From Microvirga sp. KLBC 81 (GTDB taxonomy: Bacteria; Pseudomonadota; Alphaproteobacteria; Rhizobiales; Beijerinckiaceae): a stretch of DNA of 64,000 nucleotides. Where the stretch lies: assembly GCF_003075415.1 (NCBI RefSeq), contig NZ_QDAH01000010.1:1-64000 (forward strand), in the 5' to 3' direction. The notes under the pieces were generated by a model. It did no database searches and was not told the DNA's origin. It saw only the letters and a list, made by a program, of their open reading frames with translations. Every line of letters begins with the position of its first letter. Within the stretch, counting starts at the first letter, position 1. Shown piece by piece: positions 46,527-56,001 of this stretch. Position numbers and translations under genes: made by a program.

Positions 46527-47924
46527 TCAGAGACTCTTCAAAATCTCGTCCACCACCTTCTTGGCATCGCCGAAGAGCATCATGGTGTTGTCGCGGAAGA
46601 ACAGCTCGTTCTCCACGCCCGCGTAACCCGAGCCCATGCCGCGCTTGATGAAAAGTACCGTCTTGGCCCTCTCCACATCGAGGATCGGCATGCCGAAGAT
46701 CGGCGAGGAAGGGTCGGTCTTCGCAGCCGGGTTCGTGACGTCGTTGGCGCCGATCACGAAGGCCACGTCAGCCTGCGCGAACTCGCCGTTGATGTCTTCC
46801 AGCTCGAACACCTCATCGTAAGGCACGTTGGCTTCGGCAAGCAGCACGTTCATGTGGCCGGGCATGCGGCCTGCCACCGGGTGAATGGCGTATTTCACCT
46901 CGACGCCTTCCTCCTTCAGCTTGTCGGACATTTCACGTAGGGCATGCTGCGCCTGCGCCACTGCCATACCATAGCCCGGCACGATGATGACCTTCGCCGC
47001 GTTCTTCATGATGAAGGCCGCGTCGTCCGCCGAGCCCTGCTTCACGGGACGCGTCTCGACCGCCCCGCCGGCAGCGCCCGCCGTTTCACCGCCAAAGCCG
47101 CCGAGGATGACGGAGATGAAGGAGCGGTTCATGCCCTTGCACATGATGTAGGACAGGATCGCGCCCGACGAGCCGACCAGAGCGCCCGTGATGATGAGCG
47201 CGAGATTGCCCAGCGTGAAGCCGATGCCCGCAGCCGCCCAGCCAGAGTAGGAGTTGAGCATCGACACCACGACCGGCATGTCCGCGCCGCCGATGGGGAT
47301 GATGAGCGTGATGCCGAGCACGAAGGACACCAGCACGATGAGCCAGAAGAGCGTGTGACTCTCGGTGCGGATGAAGAGGACGAGCAGCGTCAGCAGCAAT
47401 CCGCCCAGGACGAGGTTGATGATGTGGCGGCTCGGCAGCAGGATCGGCTTGCCGGACATGCGCCCGTCAAGCTTCAGGAACGCGATCACCGAACCGGTGA
47501 AGGTGATGGCGCCGATGGCGACGCCCAGACCCATCTCGAAGAGCGAGCCGCCATGGATCGTCCCCACGGTGCCGATGCCGAAGGCCTGCGGCGCATAGAG
47601 CGCGCCTGCGGCGACAAGCACGGCGGCAAGACCCACGAGGGAGTGGAAGGCGGCCACCAGCTGCGGCATCGCCGTCATGGGCACGCGCTTGGCCACCACC
47701 GCGCCGATGGCGCCGCCGATCACGAGACCCCAGAAGGCCAGGAACCAGCCGCCGAAGCCTTCCGGGGGCTGCACCAGGAGCGTGGTGAGGATCGCGATGC
47801 CCATGCCCACCATGCCGAAGAGATTGCCCTGACGGGAGGTGGTGGGATGGGACAGGCCACGCAGCGCCAGGATGAAGAGGACGCCGGAGACGAGATAGAG
47901 GATCGAGGCAAGGTTTGCCGACAT
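46527..47924 (-). CDS. pntB: NAD(P) transhydrogenase subunit beta PntB
   Basis: Proton-translocating transhydrogenase subunit that carries the NADP(H)-binding domain. The 465-aa protein has about nine membrane helices in its first 270 residues and a C-terminal Rossmann-like domain with IIVPGYGMAVAQAQHALRE and the FVIGANDVTNPAA loop, ending with the MGSGYAGVENELFF segment. It starts four bases after pntAB ends. It makes NADPH at the expense of the proton gradient. Confidence 0.97.
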   Translation of the reverse strand: MSANLASILYLVSGVLFILALRGLSHPTTSRQGNLFGMVGMGIAILTTLLVQPPEGFGGWFLAFWGLVIGGAIGAVVAKRVPMTAMPQLVAAFHSLVGLAAVLVAAGALYAPQAFGIGTVGTIHGGSLFEMGLGVAIGAITFTGSVIAFLKLDGRMSGKPILLPSRHIINLVLGGLLLTLLVLFIRTESHTLFWLIVLVSFVLGITLIIPIGGADMPVVVSMLNSYSGWAAAGIGFTLGNLALIITGALVGSSGAILSYIMCKGMNRSFISVILGGFGGETAGAAGGAVETRPVKQGSADDAAFIMKNAAKVIIVPGYGMAVAQAQHALREMSDKLKEEGVEVKYAIHPVAGRMPGHMNVLLAEANVPYDEVFELEDINGEFAQADVAFVIGANDVTNPAAKTDPSSPIFGMPILDVERAKTVLFIKRGMGSGYAGVENELFFRDNTMMLFGDAKKVVDEILKSL

Positions 47925-47928
47925 GGCC

Positions 47929-48378
47929 TCAACCCTTCTTGCGATACATGGCGAGCATGCGCTGGGTCACCAGGAAGCCGCCGAAAATGTTGATGCTTGC
48001 CAGGATGAGGCCGATGAAGCCGAGCGCCCGCGCCCAGACCGGGCCGTCGCCAAGGCCATCGGCCACATTGACGCCGACCGCCAGCAGCGCGCCGACCACG
48101 ATCACCGAGGAGATCGCATTCGTCACCGACATGAGCGGCGTGTGCAAGGCGGGCGTCACCTGCCAGACCACGTAGTAGCCGACGAAGATCGCCAGCACGA
48201 AGATGGCCAGACGAAACACGGTGGGATCCACCGCGCCATGCGTGACGGTGGAGACGGCTGCGCCTGCGGCAGCTGCCACCTGATCGGCTAGGACTTGCGC
48301 TTGCTCTGCGGCGCGCTGGGCAGTTTCAGCCGCTGCGCGGGCCTGCTCGGCGGCCTGTTCGGGCGTGAGTGTCGCCAT
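47929..48378 (-). CDS. pntAB: NAD(P) transhydrogenase subunit alpha part 2 (PntAB)
   Basis: The membrane part of the split alpha subunit, 149 aa. An Ala/Gln/Glu-rich N-terminal helix (about 7-35) replaces the linker found in fused PntA. Four hydrophobic helices follow, including [20 protein letters not shown] and [15 protein letters not shown]. The ATG at 48378 has AGGGGGA upstream. It lies 17 bases after pntAA and four before pntB. Confidence 0.94.
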   Translation of the reverse strand: MATLTPEQAAEQARAAAETAQRAAEQAQVLADQVAAAAGAAVSTVTHGAVDPTVFRLAIFVLAIFVGYYVVWQVTPALHTPLMSVTNAISSVIVVGALLAVGVNVADGLGDGPVWARALGFIGLILASINIFGGFLVTQRMLAMYRKKG

Positions 48379-48395
48379 GAGATCCCCCTGGTAAC

Positions 48396-49532
48396 TTAGG
48401 CTTTGGGCTGGAAGGCGGGGTGAACCACCGCGCCGTCCCGGGTCAGGCAGGTCGCCTTCACGAGTTCGTCGTCCCATTTGACGGAGAGCGCCTTGCTCTC
48501 CTTGTCGACGAGGGTCTCGACGAAGGCATAGAGGTTCTTCGCGTAGAGGCTGGAGGCCGTGGCGGCGAGGCGTCCGGGCATGTTGAGATGGCCCACGATC
48601 TTCACGCCGTTATGCTCCACAACCTGCCCTGGTTGCGCCAGCTCGCAATTGCCGCCGCGCTCGACCGCGAGATCGACAATCACGGAGCCGGGCTTCATGG
48701 ATTCCACCATGGCGCGGGAGACGAGCTTGGGCGCAGGACGGCCGGGGATGAGGGCCGTGGTGATGACGATATCCTGCTTGGCGATGTGGGAGGCGACCAG
48801 CGCCGCCTGCTTCGCCTGATACTCAGCCGACATCTCCTTGGCGTAGCCGCCGGCCGTCTCGGCCTGCTTGAACTCTTCGTCCTCGACCGCAACGAACTTG
48901 GCGCCGAGACTTTCCACCTGCTCCTTGGCAGCCGGGCGCACGTCTGTGGCGGTCACCACCGCGCCGAGGCGGCGGGCCGTGGCAATGGCCTGAAGGCCTG
49001 CGACGCCCGCACCCATGACGAAGACGCGGGCCGCCGGAACCGTGCCGGCTGCCGTCATCATCATCGGCATGGCACGACCATATTCGGCAGTGGCATCGAC
49101 CACGGCGCGGTACCCGGCAAGGTTTGCCTGGGAGGAGAGAACGTCCATCACCTGCGCACGGGTGATGCGGGGCATCAGCTCCATGGCGAAGGCAGCAACC
49201 TGGGCAGCGGCCAGGTTTTTCAGAGCCGCATCCTGGCCGTAAGGGTCCATGATGGAAATCAGAAGCGCGCCGGGCTTCGCGCCGGTGAGTTCGCCGTCAG
49301 CAGGGCGGCGGACCTTCAGGATGATGTCGGCATCCCGTAAGGTCTCCTCACGGGAGGGCGCGATGACGGCGCCGGACGCATCGAGCTCGGCATCCGTGAT
49401 GCCGGCCTTCGTGCCGGCTCCAGCCTGGACCACCACGTCGGCGCCAAGGCCTTTGTACTTCTTGACCGTCTCGGGCGTTGCGGCGACGCGGGTCTCCGCT
49501 CCCTCGGTTTCGGAAAGAACGGCGATTCGCAT
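48396..49532 (-). CDS. pntAA: NAD(P) transhydrogenase subunit alpha part 1 (PntAA)
   Basis: Soluble NAD(H)-binding part of the split alpha subunit, 378 aa. It begins [20 protein letters not shown], contains the RQD-loop-like [20 protein letters not shown] and the Rossmann motif [21 protein letters not shown], and ends PAFQPKA. The ATG at 49532 has AAAGGGG upstream; 38 upstream codons in frame cover a terminator hairpin and are not coding. Confidence 0.96.
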   Translation of the reverse strand: MRIAVLSETEGAETRVAATPETVKKYKGLGADVVVQAGAGTKAGITDAELDASGAVIAPSREETLRDADIILKVRRPADGELTGAKPGALLISIMDPYGQDAALKNLAAAQVAAFAMELMPRITRAQVMDVLSSQANLAGYRAVVDATAEYGRAMPMMMTAAGTVPAARVFVMGAGVAGLQAIATARRLGAVVTATDVRPAAKEQVESLGAKFVAVEDEEFKQAETAGGYAKEMSAEYQAKQAALVASHIAKQDIVITTALIPGRPAPKLVSRAMVESMKPGSVIVDLAVERGGNCELAQPGQVVEHNGVKIVGHLNMPGRLAATASSLYAKNLYAFVETLVDKESKALSVKWDDELVKATCLTRDGAVVHPAFQPKA

Positions 49533-49560
49533 AAATGCCCCTTTGGATCGGTTGAGACAA

Positions 49561-49588
49561 AGAAAAGGCCCTTGAAACAGGGCCCTTT
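49561..49588 (-). terminator. Hairpin between the oxidase subunit gene and pntAA
   Basis: GGCCCT / AGGGCC (49567-49572, 49579-49584), extended by AAA/TTT pairs, then TTTTCTTT on the minus strand. It may terminate or attenuate transcription leaving the subunit IV gene towards pntAA. Confidence 0.72.
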
Positions 49589-49593
49589 GCTGC

Positions 49594-49887
49594 TCAGTAG
49601 AGGAAGAGTGCCAGAAGCAGAAGCACGCCCACGGCGGCCGGGGCACGAACCCCGATCGAGGGAGCGATTGCCCCGAATGCCCCCGCAGCGAGTGACAGGA
49701 TGACCCCGAAAATCGCCGTCAGCCAGGCATGCTTGATGCCGCCAACGGCCAGAGCCAGAACGTGACAGACGACAACGGCCGTGCCGATCTCGGCAAACCG
49801 CACGAACCCGTTGTAGGTCACCTCATGGGCAGGGCCGTCCATCTCCGGACTATAACCCCCATGCGGCGCATGTTTTGTATCGGCCAT
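49594..49887 (-). CDS. aa3-type cytochrome c oxidase subunit IV
   Basis: A 97-aa membrane protein with the family hallmark near residues 14-31 (PEMDGPAHEVTYNGFVRF), followed by hydrophobic helices to the C-terminus. The short single-helix subunit IV of alphaproteobacterial aa3 oxidases shares the MD..EH..TY.GF signature; here the protein is roughly twice that length with two to three helices. Location upstream of pnt genes is common. Its necessity for oxidase function is unclear in the literature known to me. Confidence 0.8.
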   Translation of the reverse strand: MADTKHAPHGGYSPEMDGPAHEVTYNGFVRFAEIGTAVVVCHVLALAVGGIKHAWLTAIFGVILSLAAGAFGAIAPSIGVRAPAAVGVLLLLALFLY

Positions 49888-49999
49888 GATTCAACGCCCT
49901 ATTAGCATCGGTTGTTAATTGCTGCGTTTAACGCATGCGGTGAGGCGCCGCAATCTTTCGCGACACCTTTCAGGAAAACTTTATGAACGCGCAGGAGCG

Positions 50000-51217
50000 T
50001 TATTTTATCCCCAAAAACTCGCGCCACTGCGGCAGGCAGACCGTCTCGTAATCATAGCGCTCCACCGCGATCCTCCGGGCTTCCCTGGCCATGGCGGCGG
50101 ATTTCTCCTTGTCGATCAAAGCTTCGCGCACCCGCTCGGCGAGCGCCCTATGGTCGAAGAAGGGGAAGAGACGTCCGTTCAGGCCATCCGTGATGATCTC
50201 GCGAACCGGAGCCGTATCCGAGACTACCATCCGGCATTCGAGCGCCATGGCCTCGATGGAGGACCACGACAGGACGAAGGGATAGGTCATGTAGATATGG
50301 GCGGAGGAGACCTGCAGAACCTTCACGAACTGGTCGTAGGGCAGGTTTCCGACGAGATGGACCCGGGACCAGTCCACAGGCCGGTCGATCTTGGACACGA
50401 AGTGATCGTACCAGGATTTGCCATCCGGGGCCTTGCCCGAATAGCTGTTGCCCTTGCCGCCGATGACCATGACCTGAAGCTCGGGGTCGATATCGAGCAG
50501 GTAGGGCAGGCTCTTGAAGACGATATGCGCCCCGCGCATCGGCTCGATATTGCGGGTGACGTAGGTGACCACGGGCTTCTGGCGGCTCAGCTTGGGGCCG
50601 TCCTTGCCGATCTGAATGCCCATGGTCGGGTTGGGCACGAGCCGCTTGGTGTCGATGCCGTCGTGAATGATGGCGACCCGATCATGGAGATAGGTCGGGA
50701 AGGTGTCGCGCTGGTATTTCGTCGGGGCGACCGCGAGGTCAGCGGCGTCGAGCGCGCCGAGCTGCATGGAGTTCTTCAACCGAAGCCGCCAGATCACCTC
50801 TTCGTCAGTCACGGGGAATTCGGGATCGAAGTCGAGGTCCTGTCCTTTGGCGTGATAGTAATATTCGAAATAGGCCACGTGCTTGGCCTTGGGCCAGACG
50901 TCCTTCAGGAACAGGTTCTCGCCCCAGCCCGTATTGACCACGACGACATCAGGCTCGAAGCCCTGATTGGCGAGTTCCCGTGCCCTGTGAGCCACGCCAT
51001 AGGCGCGGCGAAGGCGCGGAATCACAGGTGAATAGCGAGCCTCGAATCTCGGGTCCTCCGGTCCCGGAGCCGGATCATAGGGATAATATTTCACCCCCTT
51101 CAGGAGGCATTGCTTGGTCATGCCCAGCGCCACGACCTCGTGCCCCTCGGCAACGAAGGTCTGGGCCAGGCGCAAAAACTGGCCTGGAAAATTCTGGTGA
51201 ACGAATACGATCTTCAT
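50000..51217 (-). CDS. Glycosyltransferase family 4 protein
   Basis: A 405-aa GT-B glycosyltransferase. It begins MKIVFVHQNFPGQFLRLAQT, the N-terminal Rossmann pattern of GT4 enzymes. The C-terminal half contains the domain-start RNIEPMRGAHIVFKSL and a SSIEAMALECRMVVSDTAPVRE-like donor-binding region with EAMAL, where GT4 enzymes have an E-x7-E motif. Donor and acceptor sugars are unknown. It stands alone, between the oxidase subunit gene and a family B repeat. Confidence 0.9.
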   Translation of the reverse strand: MKIVFVHQNFPGQFLRLAQTFVAEGHEVVALGMTKQCLLKGVKYYPYDPAPGPEDPRFEARYSPVIPRLRRAYGVAHRARELANQGFEPDVVVVNTGWGENLFLKDVWPKAKHVAYFEYYYHAKGQDLDFDPEFPVTDEEVIWRLRLKNSMQLGALDAADLAVAPTKYQRDTFPTYLHDRVAIIHDGIDTKRLVPNPTMGIQIGKDGPKLSRQKPVVTYVTRNIEPMRGAHIVFKSLPYLLDIDPELQVMVIGGKGNSYSGKAPDGKSWYDHFVSKIDRPVDWSRVHLVGNLPYDQFVKVLQVSSAHIYMTYPFVLSWSSIEAMALECRMVVSDTAPVREIITDGLNGRLFPFFDHRALAERVREALIDKEKSAAMAREARRIAVERYDYETVCLPQWREFLGIK

Positions 51218-51233
51218 TGGCTGCCCCTGACGC

Positions 51234-51350
51234 TAGAGCCTCGGACCCAAAGTGGATTCCACCTTTGGGAGTGGTCCGATGCTCCCTTTTAAGCCGCGCA
51301 TCGTGAGCCGCGGAAAACCGGGTCCACCTTTCCGCATGGTGCGCTGGGTT
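51234..51350. repeat. Dispersed repeat family B, copy 3 (inverted)
   Basis: Reads in reverse relative to copies 1 and 2: TAGAGCCTCGGACCCAAAGT, then AGTGGTCCGATGCTCC, CGCGCATCGTGAGCCGCGG and AAAACCGGGTCCACC. It lies in the promoter-side gap of the glycosyltransferase gene. Confidence 0.8.
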
Positions 51351-51388
51351 AAGGCCTGTAAGGCCGTTCCGCGCAAGAGGCAACTTCA

Positions 51389-52756
51389 TTACATAGGAAT
51401 CGGTAAACCGGAAGTGCCGAGAACCTCGGCTTGGCGCTGTGCCAGTCCCTCGAGGGAGAAGCGCTCGATCTCGATCTCGAACAACCGGTGGTAGTTCAGC
51501 TCGGCCCTGAGATGCAGGAACACGGCGCCCAGACCCACCGCCGCCCGGTCCATGAAGACGAATTCCCGGGGGACCGTGACCGGTCCCTTTTCTTTGAGCG
51601 CCTTATGCACCTCGAAAGCCTGGCGGCGGCCATATTCGCCGGGCTTCACGCCGTCTGCCACCGTGCGGACCCGGTCGTCGAGAAGCGGAGCGTAGATGAA
51701 GCGCGCCCAGATATTGAGGATGTCGATCAGCTCGTTCGACAGGTTCTTGAAGCCCCAGGTCTCGTAGGCATGGACGATGCGGGCGCGATCATCCGTCTGG
51801 AGCCCGCGATAGAGATCGACCACGCCGCCGACGAAGCGCGGATGGAAGATACGGATGCAGCCGTAATCGAGAAGGTTGATCCCCCTCGCCTCCGGGCCTT
51901 CGGAGAACACGGTGTAATTGCCAAGGTGAGGATCGCCGTGAATGACGGCGGCGTGGCTGAAGGGGTGCCACCATGCTTTGAACATCGCAATCGCCAGACG
52001 ATTGCGGATCTCGACCGGGCTTTCGACGAATTGCAGGATCTTCTCGCCTTCGAGCCATTGCAGAGACAAAAGCCGTTTGGTCGACAACTCTGAATGAACC
52101 CGCGGCACGCGCACATCGTCCACGTCCGCCAGCGCCTTCGCATAAAGCAAGGCATGTTTGGCCTCGCGCTCGTAATCGAGTTCTTCGCGCACGCGCTCAC
52201 CGATTTCCTTCGCGATCTCACGCGTATCGATGGCCGGATCCATGCGCCGATGCAGGGCGAACACGAATTCGAGCTGCTTCAGATCCGCTTCGACGGCCGA
52301 TTGCATGTCGGGATATTGCAGCTTGCAGGCGAGCTTCTCGCCATCCTTCGTCGTGGCGCGATGAACCTGGCCCAGGGATGCGGCGGCCGATGGGTTCAAG
52401 TCAAAGGAGCCGAAGCGGCTCTGCCATTGCGGTCCGAGTTCCGCCTGCATGCGCCGCTTGACGAAAGCCGCGCCCATGGGCGGCGCTTCGCTCTGCAGCT
52501 TCTGCAGTTCGGAGGCGTATTCCGGCGGGATGAGATCGGGAATGGTGGCGAGCAGCTGCGCCACCTTCATGATCGGCCCTTTCAGACCGCCCAGGGCCTG
52601 CGCGAGCGCCGCCGCATTGGAGGCATCGCGCGCATCGCCGCCGAAGAGGCGTGATCCCGCCATGCGTGCGGCCACACCGCCCATGTTGGCGCCCACCCGC
52701 GCATACCGCGCAGCACGGGCGGAGAAGCGGTTTGCTTCGTTGTCGCGATCAGCCAT
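51389..52756 (-). CDS. ABC1/AarF/UbiB kinase-like family protein
   Basis: A 455-aa atypical kinase-like ATPase of the family that supports ubiquinone synthesis or lipid distribution. The N-terminal KxGQ motif appears as K64-V-A-Q67, with alanine for glycine. The Ala-rich loop is AAASLGQVHRAT and the catalytic region is VIHGDPHLGNYTVF with a later LLDYGCIRIF (DFG position as DYG). No membrane helices are seen at the C-terminus, unlike UbiB, so it may be a soluble ABC1 relative. The ATG at 52756 has only a weak Shine-Dalgarno. Confidence 0.88.
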   Translation of the reverse strand: MADRDNEANRFSARAARYARVGANMGGVAARMAGSRLFGGDARDASNAAALAQALGGLKGPIMKVAQLLATIPDLIPPEYASELQKLQSEAPPMGAAFVKRRMQAELGPQWQSRFGSFDLNPSAAASLGQVHRATTKDGEKLACKLQYPDMQSAVEADLKQLEFVFALHRRMDPAIDTREIAKEIGERVREELDYEREAKHALLYAKALADVDDVRVPRVHSELSTKRLLSLQWLEGEKILQFVESPVEIRNRLAIAMFKAWWHPFSHAAVIHGDPHLGNYTVFSEGPEARGINLLDYGCIRIFHPRFVGGVVDLYRGLQTDDRARIVHAYETWGFKNLSNELIDILNIWARFIYAPLLDDRVRTVADGVKPGEYGRRQAFEVHKALKEKGPVTVPREFVFMDRAAVGLGAVFLHLRAELNYHRLFEIEIERFSLEGLAQRQAEVLGTSGLPIPM

Positions 52757-52845
52757 AAGAACAGTTCTTTCCGATGAAGTCACAAATGGGCTCGAGGCGC
52801 TCTTTAATGAAGGAGCGCCTCAAGCCTATTGCGCCAGAGCAAGCT

Positions 52846-54690
52846 TCACGCCGCCTTTTCCATCGCCTCCAGCTCGCCAATGAGCCGCTCGATCATGGAG
52901 AGGCCGATCTGCCAGAAGGACGGATCACGGGCGTCGAGGCCGAACGGGGCGAGAAGCTCCGAGTAGGGCTTGGAGCCGCCCGCGGAGAGCAGCGCGAAAT
53001 AGCGATCCACGAAGCCTTCGTTCGAGCGTTCGTAAATGCCGTAGAGCGAATTCACGAGGCAATCGCCGAAGGCATAGGCGTAGACGTAGAACGGCGAATG
53101 GATGAAGTGCGGGATGTAAGTCCAGAAGCTCTCGTAGCCGGGGCCGAGGCGGATTGCCGGACCAAGGCTCTCGTCCTGCACGGACATCCAGAGTTCGCAG
53201 AGCTTGTCGGCGGTGAGCTCGCCGTTGCGGCGCTCCAGGTGGACCTTGCGCTCGAAGGAGTAGAACGCGATCTGGCGCACGACCGTGTTGATCATGTCCT
53301 CGACCTTGGCTGCCAGCATCGCCTTGCGCTGCACCGGATCCTTGGTCTGGTCGAGCAGGCGGCGGAAGGTGAGCATCTCGCCGAACACGCTCGCCGTTTC
53401 CGCGAGCGTCAGCGGCGTCGGCGCCATCAGCGCACCGTTGGGCGCGGCGAGGACCTGGTGCACGCCGTGGCCGAGTTCATGCGCGAGCGTCATCACATCG
53501 CGCGGCTTGCCCTGGTAGTTGAGCAGCACATAGGGATGGGCCGAGGGTACTGTCGGATGGGCGAAGGCGCCCGGCGCCTTGCCGGGGCGCGTCGGCGCAT
53601 CGATCCAGCCTTCGTCGAAGAAGCGGCGGGCGATGTCGGCCATGTGCGGCGAGAAGGCGGAATAGGCGGAGAGCACGGTCTCCCGCGCCTCGTTCCAGGG
53701 AATGGTGCGCTGCTCGACCTTGGGAAGCGGCGCGTTGCGATCCCAATGGTCGAGCTTGTCCTTGCCGAACCACTTGGCTTTGAGCGCGTAATAGCGATGC
53801 GACAGGCGCGGATAGGCTTCGCGCACGGCGGCAACCAGGGCATCCACCACCTCGCGCTCGACGCGGTTGGCGAGGTGACGGGAATCCGCCACATCCTGAA
53901 AGCCGCGCCAGCGGTCGGAGATTTCCTTGTCCTTGGCAAGCGTGTTCGTGACCAGCGTGAAGGTGCGGAGATTCGCCTTGAAGGTCCTGGCAAGCGCGTC
54001 GGACGCATCCTTGCGCACGCTCTCGTCCGGATCCTGCAGCTTGTTGAGAGTCGGCTCGATCGGAAGCTCCTCGCCGCGCACGGTGAAGCGCAGGGAGGCG
54101 ATGGTCTCGTCGAACAGGCGGTTCCAGGCAGAGCGGCCCGTCACGGACTTCTCATGGAAAAGCTGCTCGATCTTGTCCTCGAGCTGATAGGGCTTGTCCT
54201 TGCGCAGGTCCTCGATCCAGGGCTTGTAATGAGACAGGGGCGCTTGCGATACAGCCTTGTCCAGTACCGCATCCTCGATACGGTTCAGCTCGAGCCCGAA
54301 GAAGAGCAGCTCGGTGGAAGCGGCGGTGAGGCGCTCCTGCGTATCGCCATAGAACTTGGCCCGTACCGGATCGGTCGTGTCCCCGGAATAGATGAGCCCG
54401 GCATAGGACATGAGACGTCCGAGCAGATCCTCCAGCGCCTCATAGCGCTTGATCACGTCGGTGAGGACCTGGGGAGCGTTCTCGGCCCGGGCGATCCCGT
54501 CAAGCTTGCCGCGATAGGCCTCGGCGAAGGCCTTGCACTCCTCCTCGGCTTTCGCGAGATCGCTCTTGAACGCCTCACTGTCCATGCCCGGATAGAGGTG
54601 GGACAGGTTCCACTCAGGGAGTGAGCCGAGATCGACCTGAGCGGCGCCGGTTGAGGATGGCTGATGCACGGGGGTAGCTTTCTGGGACAT
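52846..54690 (-). CDS. pepF: M3-family oligoendopeptidase F
   Basis: Zinc peptidase cutting short peptides in the cytoplasm, 614 aa. The active site HELGH lies at 404-408 with the third ligand in LAETASVFGE about 25 residues later; GPGYESFWTYIPHFIHSPFY is also typical of PepF. The ATG at 54690 (MSQKATPVHQ) fits the family start better than an ATG 12 codons upstream that gives a hydrophobic leader, but neither has a good Shine-Dalgarno. It follows the ABC1-type gene's start side by side on the same strand, 89 bases upstream of it. Confidence 0.94.
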   Translation of the reverse strand: MSQKATPVHQPSSTGAAQVDLGSLPEWNLSHLYPGMDSEAFKSDLAKAEEECKAFAEAYRGKLDGIARAENAPQVLTDVIKRYEALEDLLGRLMSYAGLIYSGDTTDPVRAKFYGDTQERLTAASTELLFFGLELNRIEDAVLDKAVSQAPLSHYKPWIEDLRKDKPYQLEDKIEQLFHEKSVTGRSAWNRLFDETIASLRFTVRGEELPIEPTLNKLQDPDESVRKDASDALARTFKANLRTFTLVTNTLAKDKEISDRWRGFQDVADSRHLANRVEREVVDALVAAVREAYPRLSHRYYALKAKWFGKDKLDHWDRNAPLPKVEQRTIPWNEARETVLSAYSAFSPHMADIARRFFDEGWIDAPTRPGKAPGAFAHPTVPSAHPYVLLNYQGKPRDVMTLAHELGHGVHQVLAAPNGALMAPTPLTLAETASVFGEMLTFRRLLDQTKDPVQRKAMLAAKVEDMINTVVRQIAFYSFERKVHLERRNGELTADKLCELWMSVQDESLGPAIRLGPGYESFWTYIPHFIHSPFYVYAYAFGDCLVNSLYGIYERSNEGFVDRYFALLSAGGSKPYSELLAPFGLDARDPSFWQIGLSMIERLIGELEAMEKAA

Positions 54691-54858
54691 TGCTGGGAGA
54701 AGGGTTGAAAAGAGGTTGCACCACATATTGGCTGCTTAAGTCCCGGGATCAACCCAGGCTTTAAAGGTTGGGTCCCTTCAAAAGCGGCGGGCGTTAAGAC
54801 CCGGTTTACCCTTGTCGCCCAGCATCGCCGGAAGCGATTCTCTCAAATCTTCAGCCTC

Positions 54859-55893
54859 ATGCCCCTTCACCGGTTCTTCGCAGACGATATCCGCGCCCTT
54901 CGCCAGGGCACGTCGGGCTTCGTCGCGGGCTCGGAACGGGAAAGGACGGCCCGGCTCGCCGACCGTGCGGCACGCTCCACCCTGCCCGTCCTCATCGAGA
55001 CGGAGGCCGGCAGCGGTGCCAAGGCGCTGGCCAAGGCGATCCACGAGAGCGGCGAACGCAAGACCCGCCCCTTCATCAGCCTACTGACGGAGGAGGCCCT
55101 CTCGGAGGGAGGCACCCAAGGGGCCAGCCTCCTCCGGCACCTGAAGGAAGCCAATGGCGGCACGCTGTTCATCGAACGCGTGGAGCAGCTGTCTCAAGAA
55201 GCCCAAACCCGGCTGATGGAGACGATCTTCCACCAGGATGCAGCCTCGCGACCGGCCCGCCGCCTCGATGTGCGGATCATCGCCGGCGCTGGCTTCAATC
55301 TGGCCGACAAGGTGCGCGAAGGCCGATTCAGTCAAGACCTCTATTATCGCCTCCAGGCGATGCCTCTCGCTCTCCGCCCTTTAAGGGCTCAGCGCGAAAC
55401 AATCGCCGAATGGGCTCGCTTCTTCGCTGAACGCTTTGCAAGGGACGAAGGCAAGAGGATCCGAGGATTGTCGGCGGACGCCCTGACCTTGCTGACCCGC
55501 TACGACTGGCCGGGCAATCTCCGGCAACTCGAAAATGCCGTCTATCGGGCCGTGATCCTCGCCGATGGAGCTTTTTTGACGCCCAGCGAGTTTCCCCAGG
55601 TTGCGGCCCATGTGGAAGGCTTTCGCATCGAGATTCCGCCGGTTCCGGCGGCAAGGACGCTTGCGCCCATTCGCACACAGGAACCAGCCGAAAAACCTGC
55701 TCCACACGCACTTTCACTCATTCGTGAGAGCGGCGACATGCTCACATTGGCTGAGCTGGAAGAGCGCGCGATCCGCTTTGCCCTCGTGCACTATCAAGGA
55801 CATCTATCGGCCATCTCCCGTCATCTCGGAATCGGCCGTTCGACCCTTTACCGAAAATTGAAAGAACTTGGTTTAAGCGATGCAGCCGCATGA
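54859..55893 (+). CDS. Degenerate NtrC-type regulator (inactive AAA+ domain plus Fis HTH)
   Basis: A 344-aa relative of sigma-54 enhancer-binding proteins with no receiver domain. Against the canonical GESGTGKE, the Walker A region reads ETEAGSGAKA (47-56), with the P-loop lysine position as Ala54. The GAFTGA loop that contacts sigma-54 is missing altogether (the stretch between F72 and G100 is too short). Walker B GGTLFLDE is GGTLFIER, losing both acids (E106, R107). By contrast GRFSQDLYYRLQAMPL, WPGNLRQLENAVYRAV and the C-terminal Fis helix-turn-helix (about 297-340, HLGIGRSTLYRKLKELGL) are well kept. It probably binds DNA and oligomerises but does not activate sigma-54. It precedes an L,D-transpeptidase by 108 bases on the same strand. 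Confidence 0.85.
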   Translation: MPLHRFFADDIRALRQGTSGFVAGSERERTARLADRAARSTLPVLIETEAGSGAKALAKAIHESGERKTRPFISLLTEEALSEGGTQGASLLRHLKEANGGTLFIERVEQLSQEAQTRLMETIFHQDAASRPARRLDVRIIAGAGFNLADKVREGRFSQDLYYRLQAMPLALRPLRAQRETIAEWARFFAERFARDEGKRIRGLSADALTLLTRYDWPGNLRQLENAVYRAVILADGAFLTPSEFPQVAAHVEGFRIEIPPVPAARTLAPIRTQEPAEKPAPHALSLIRESGDMLTLAELEERAIRFALVHYQGHLSAISRHLGIGRSTLYRKLKELGLSDAAA

Positions 55894-56001
55894 CGCCTTC
55901 GTGCGTTAAGCGTAGCAGACGTGTGCCTGCACACTGACGAAATTCATTTGAAGGCGGAGGATGCAACCTCCTCCAACCCATTGCGATAAGGGAGATGGGT
56001 C

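Noticed and set aside
52774-54624. 616-codon plus-strand frame opposite pepF
   Set aside because: Shadow; the peptidase on the minus strand carries HELGH and full-length similarity.
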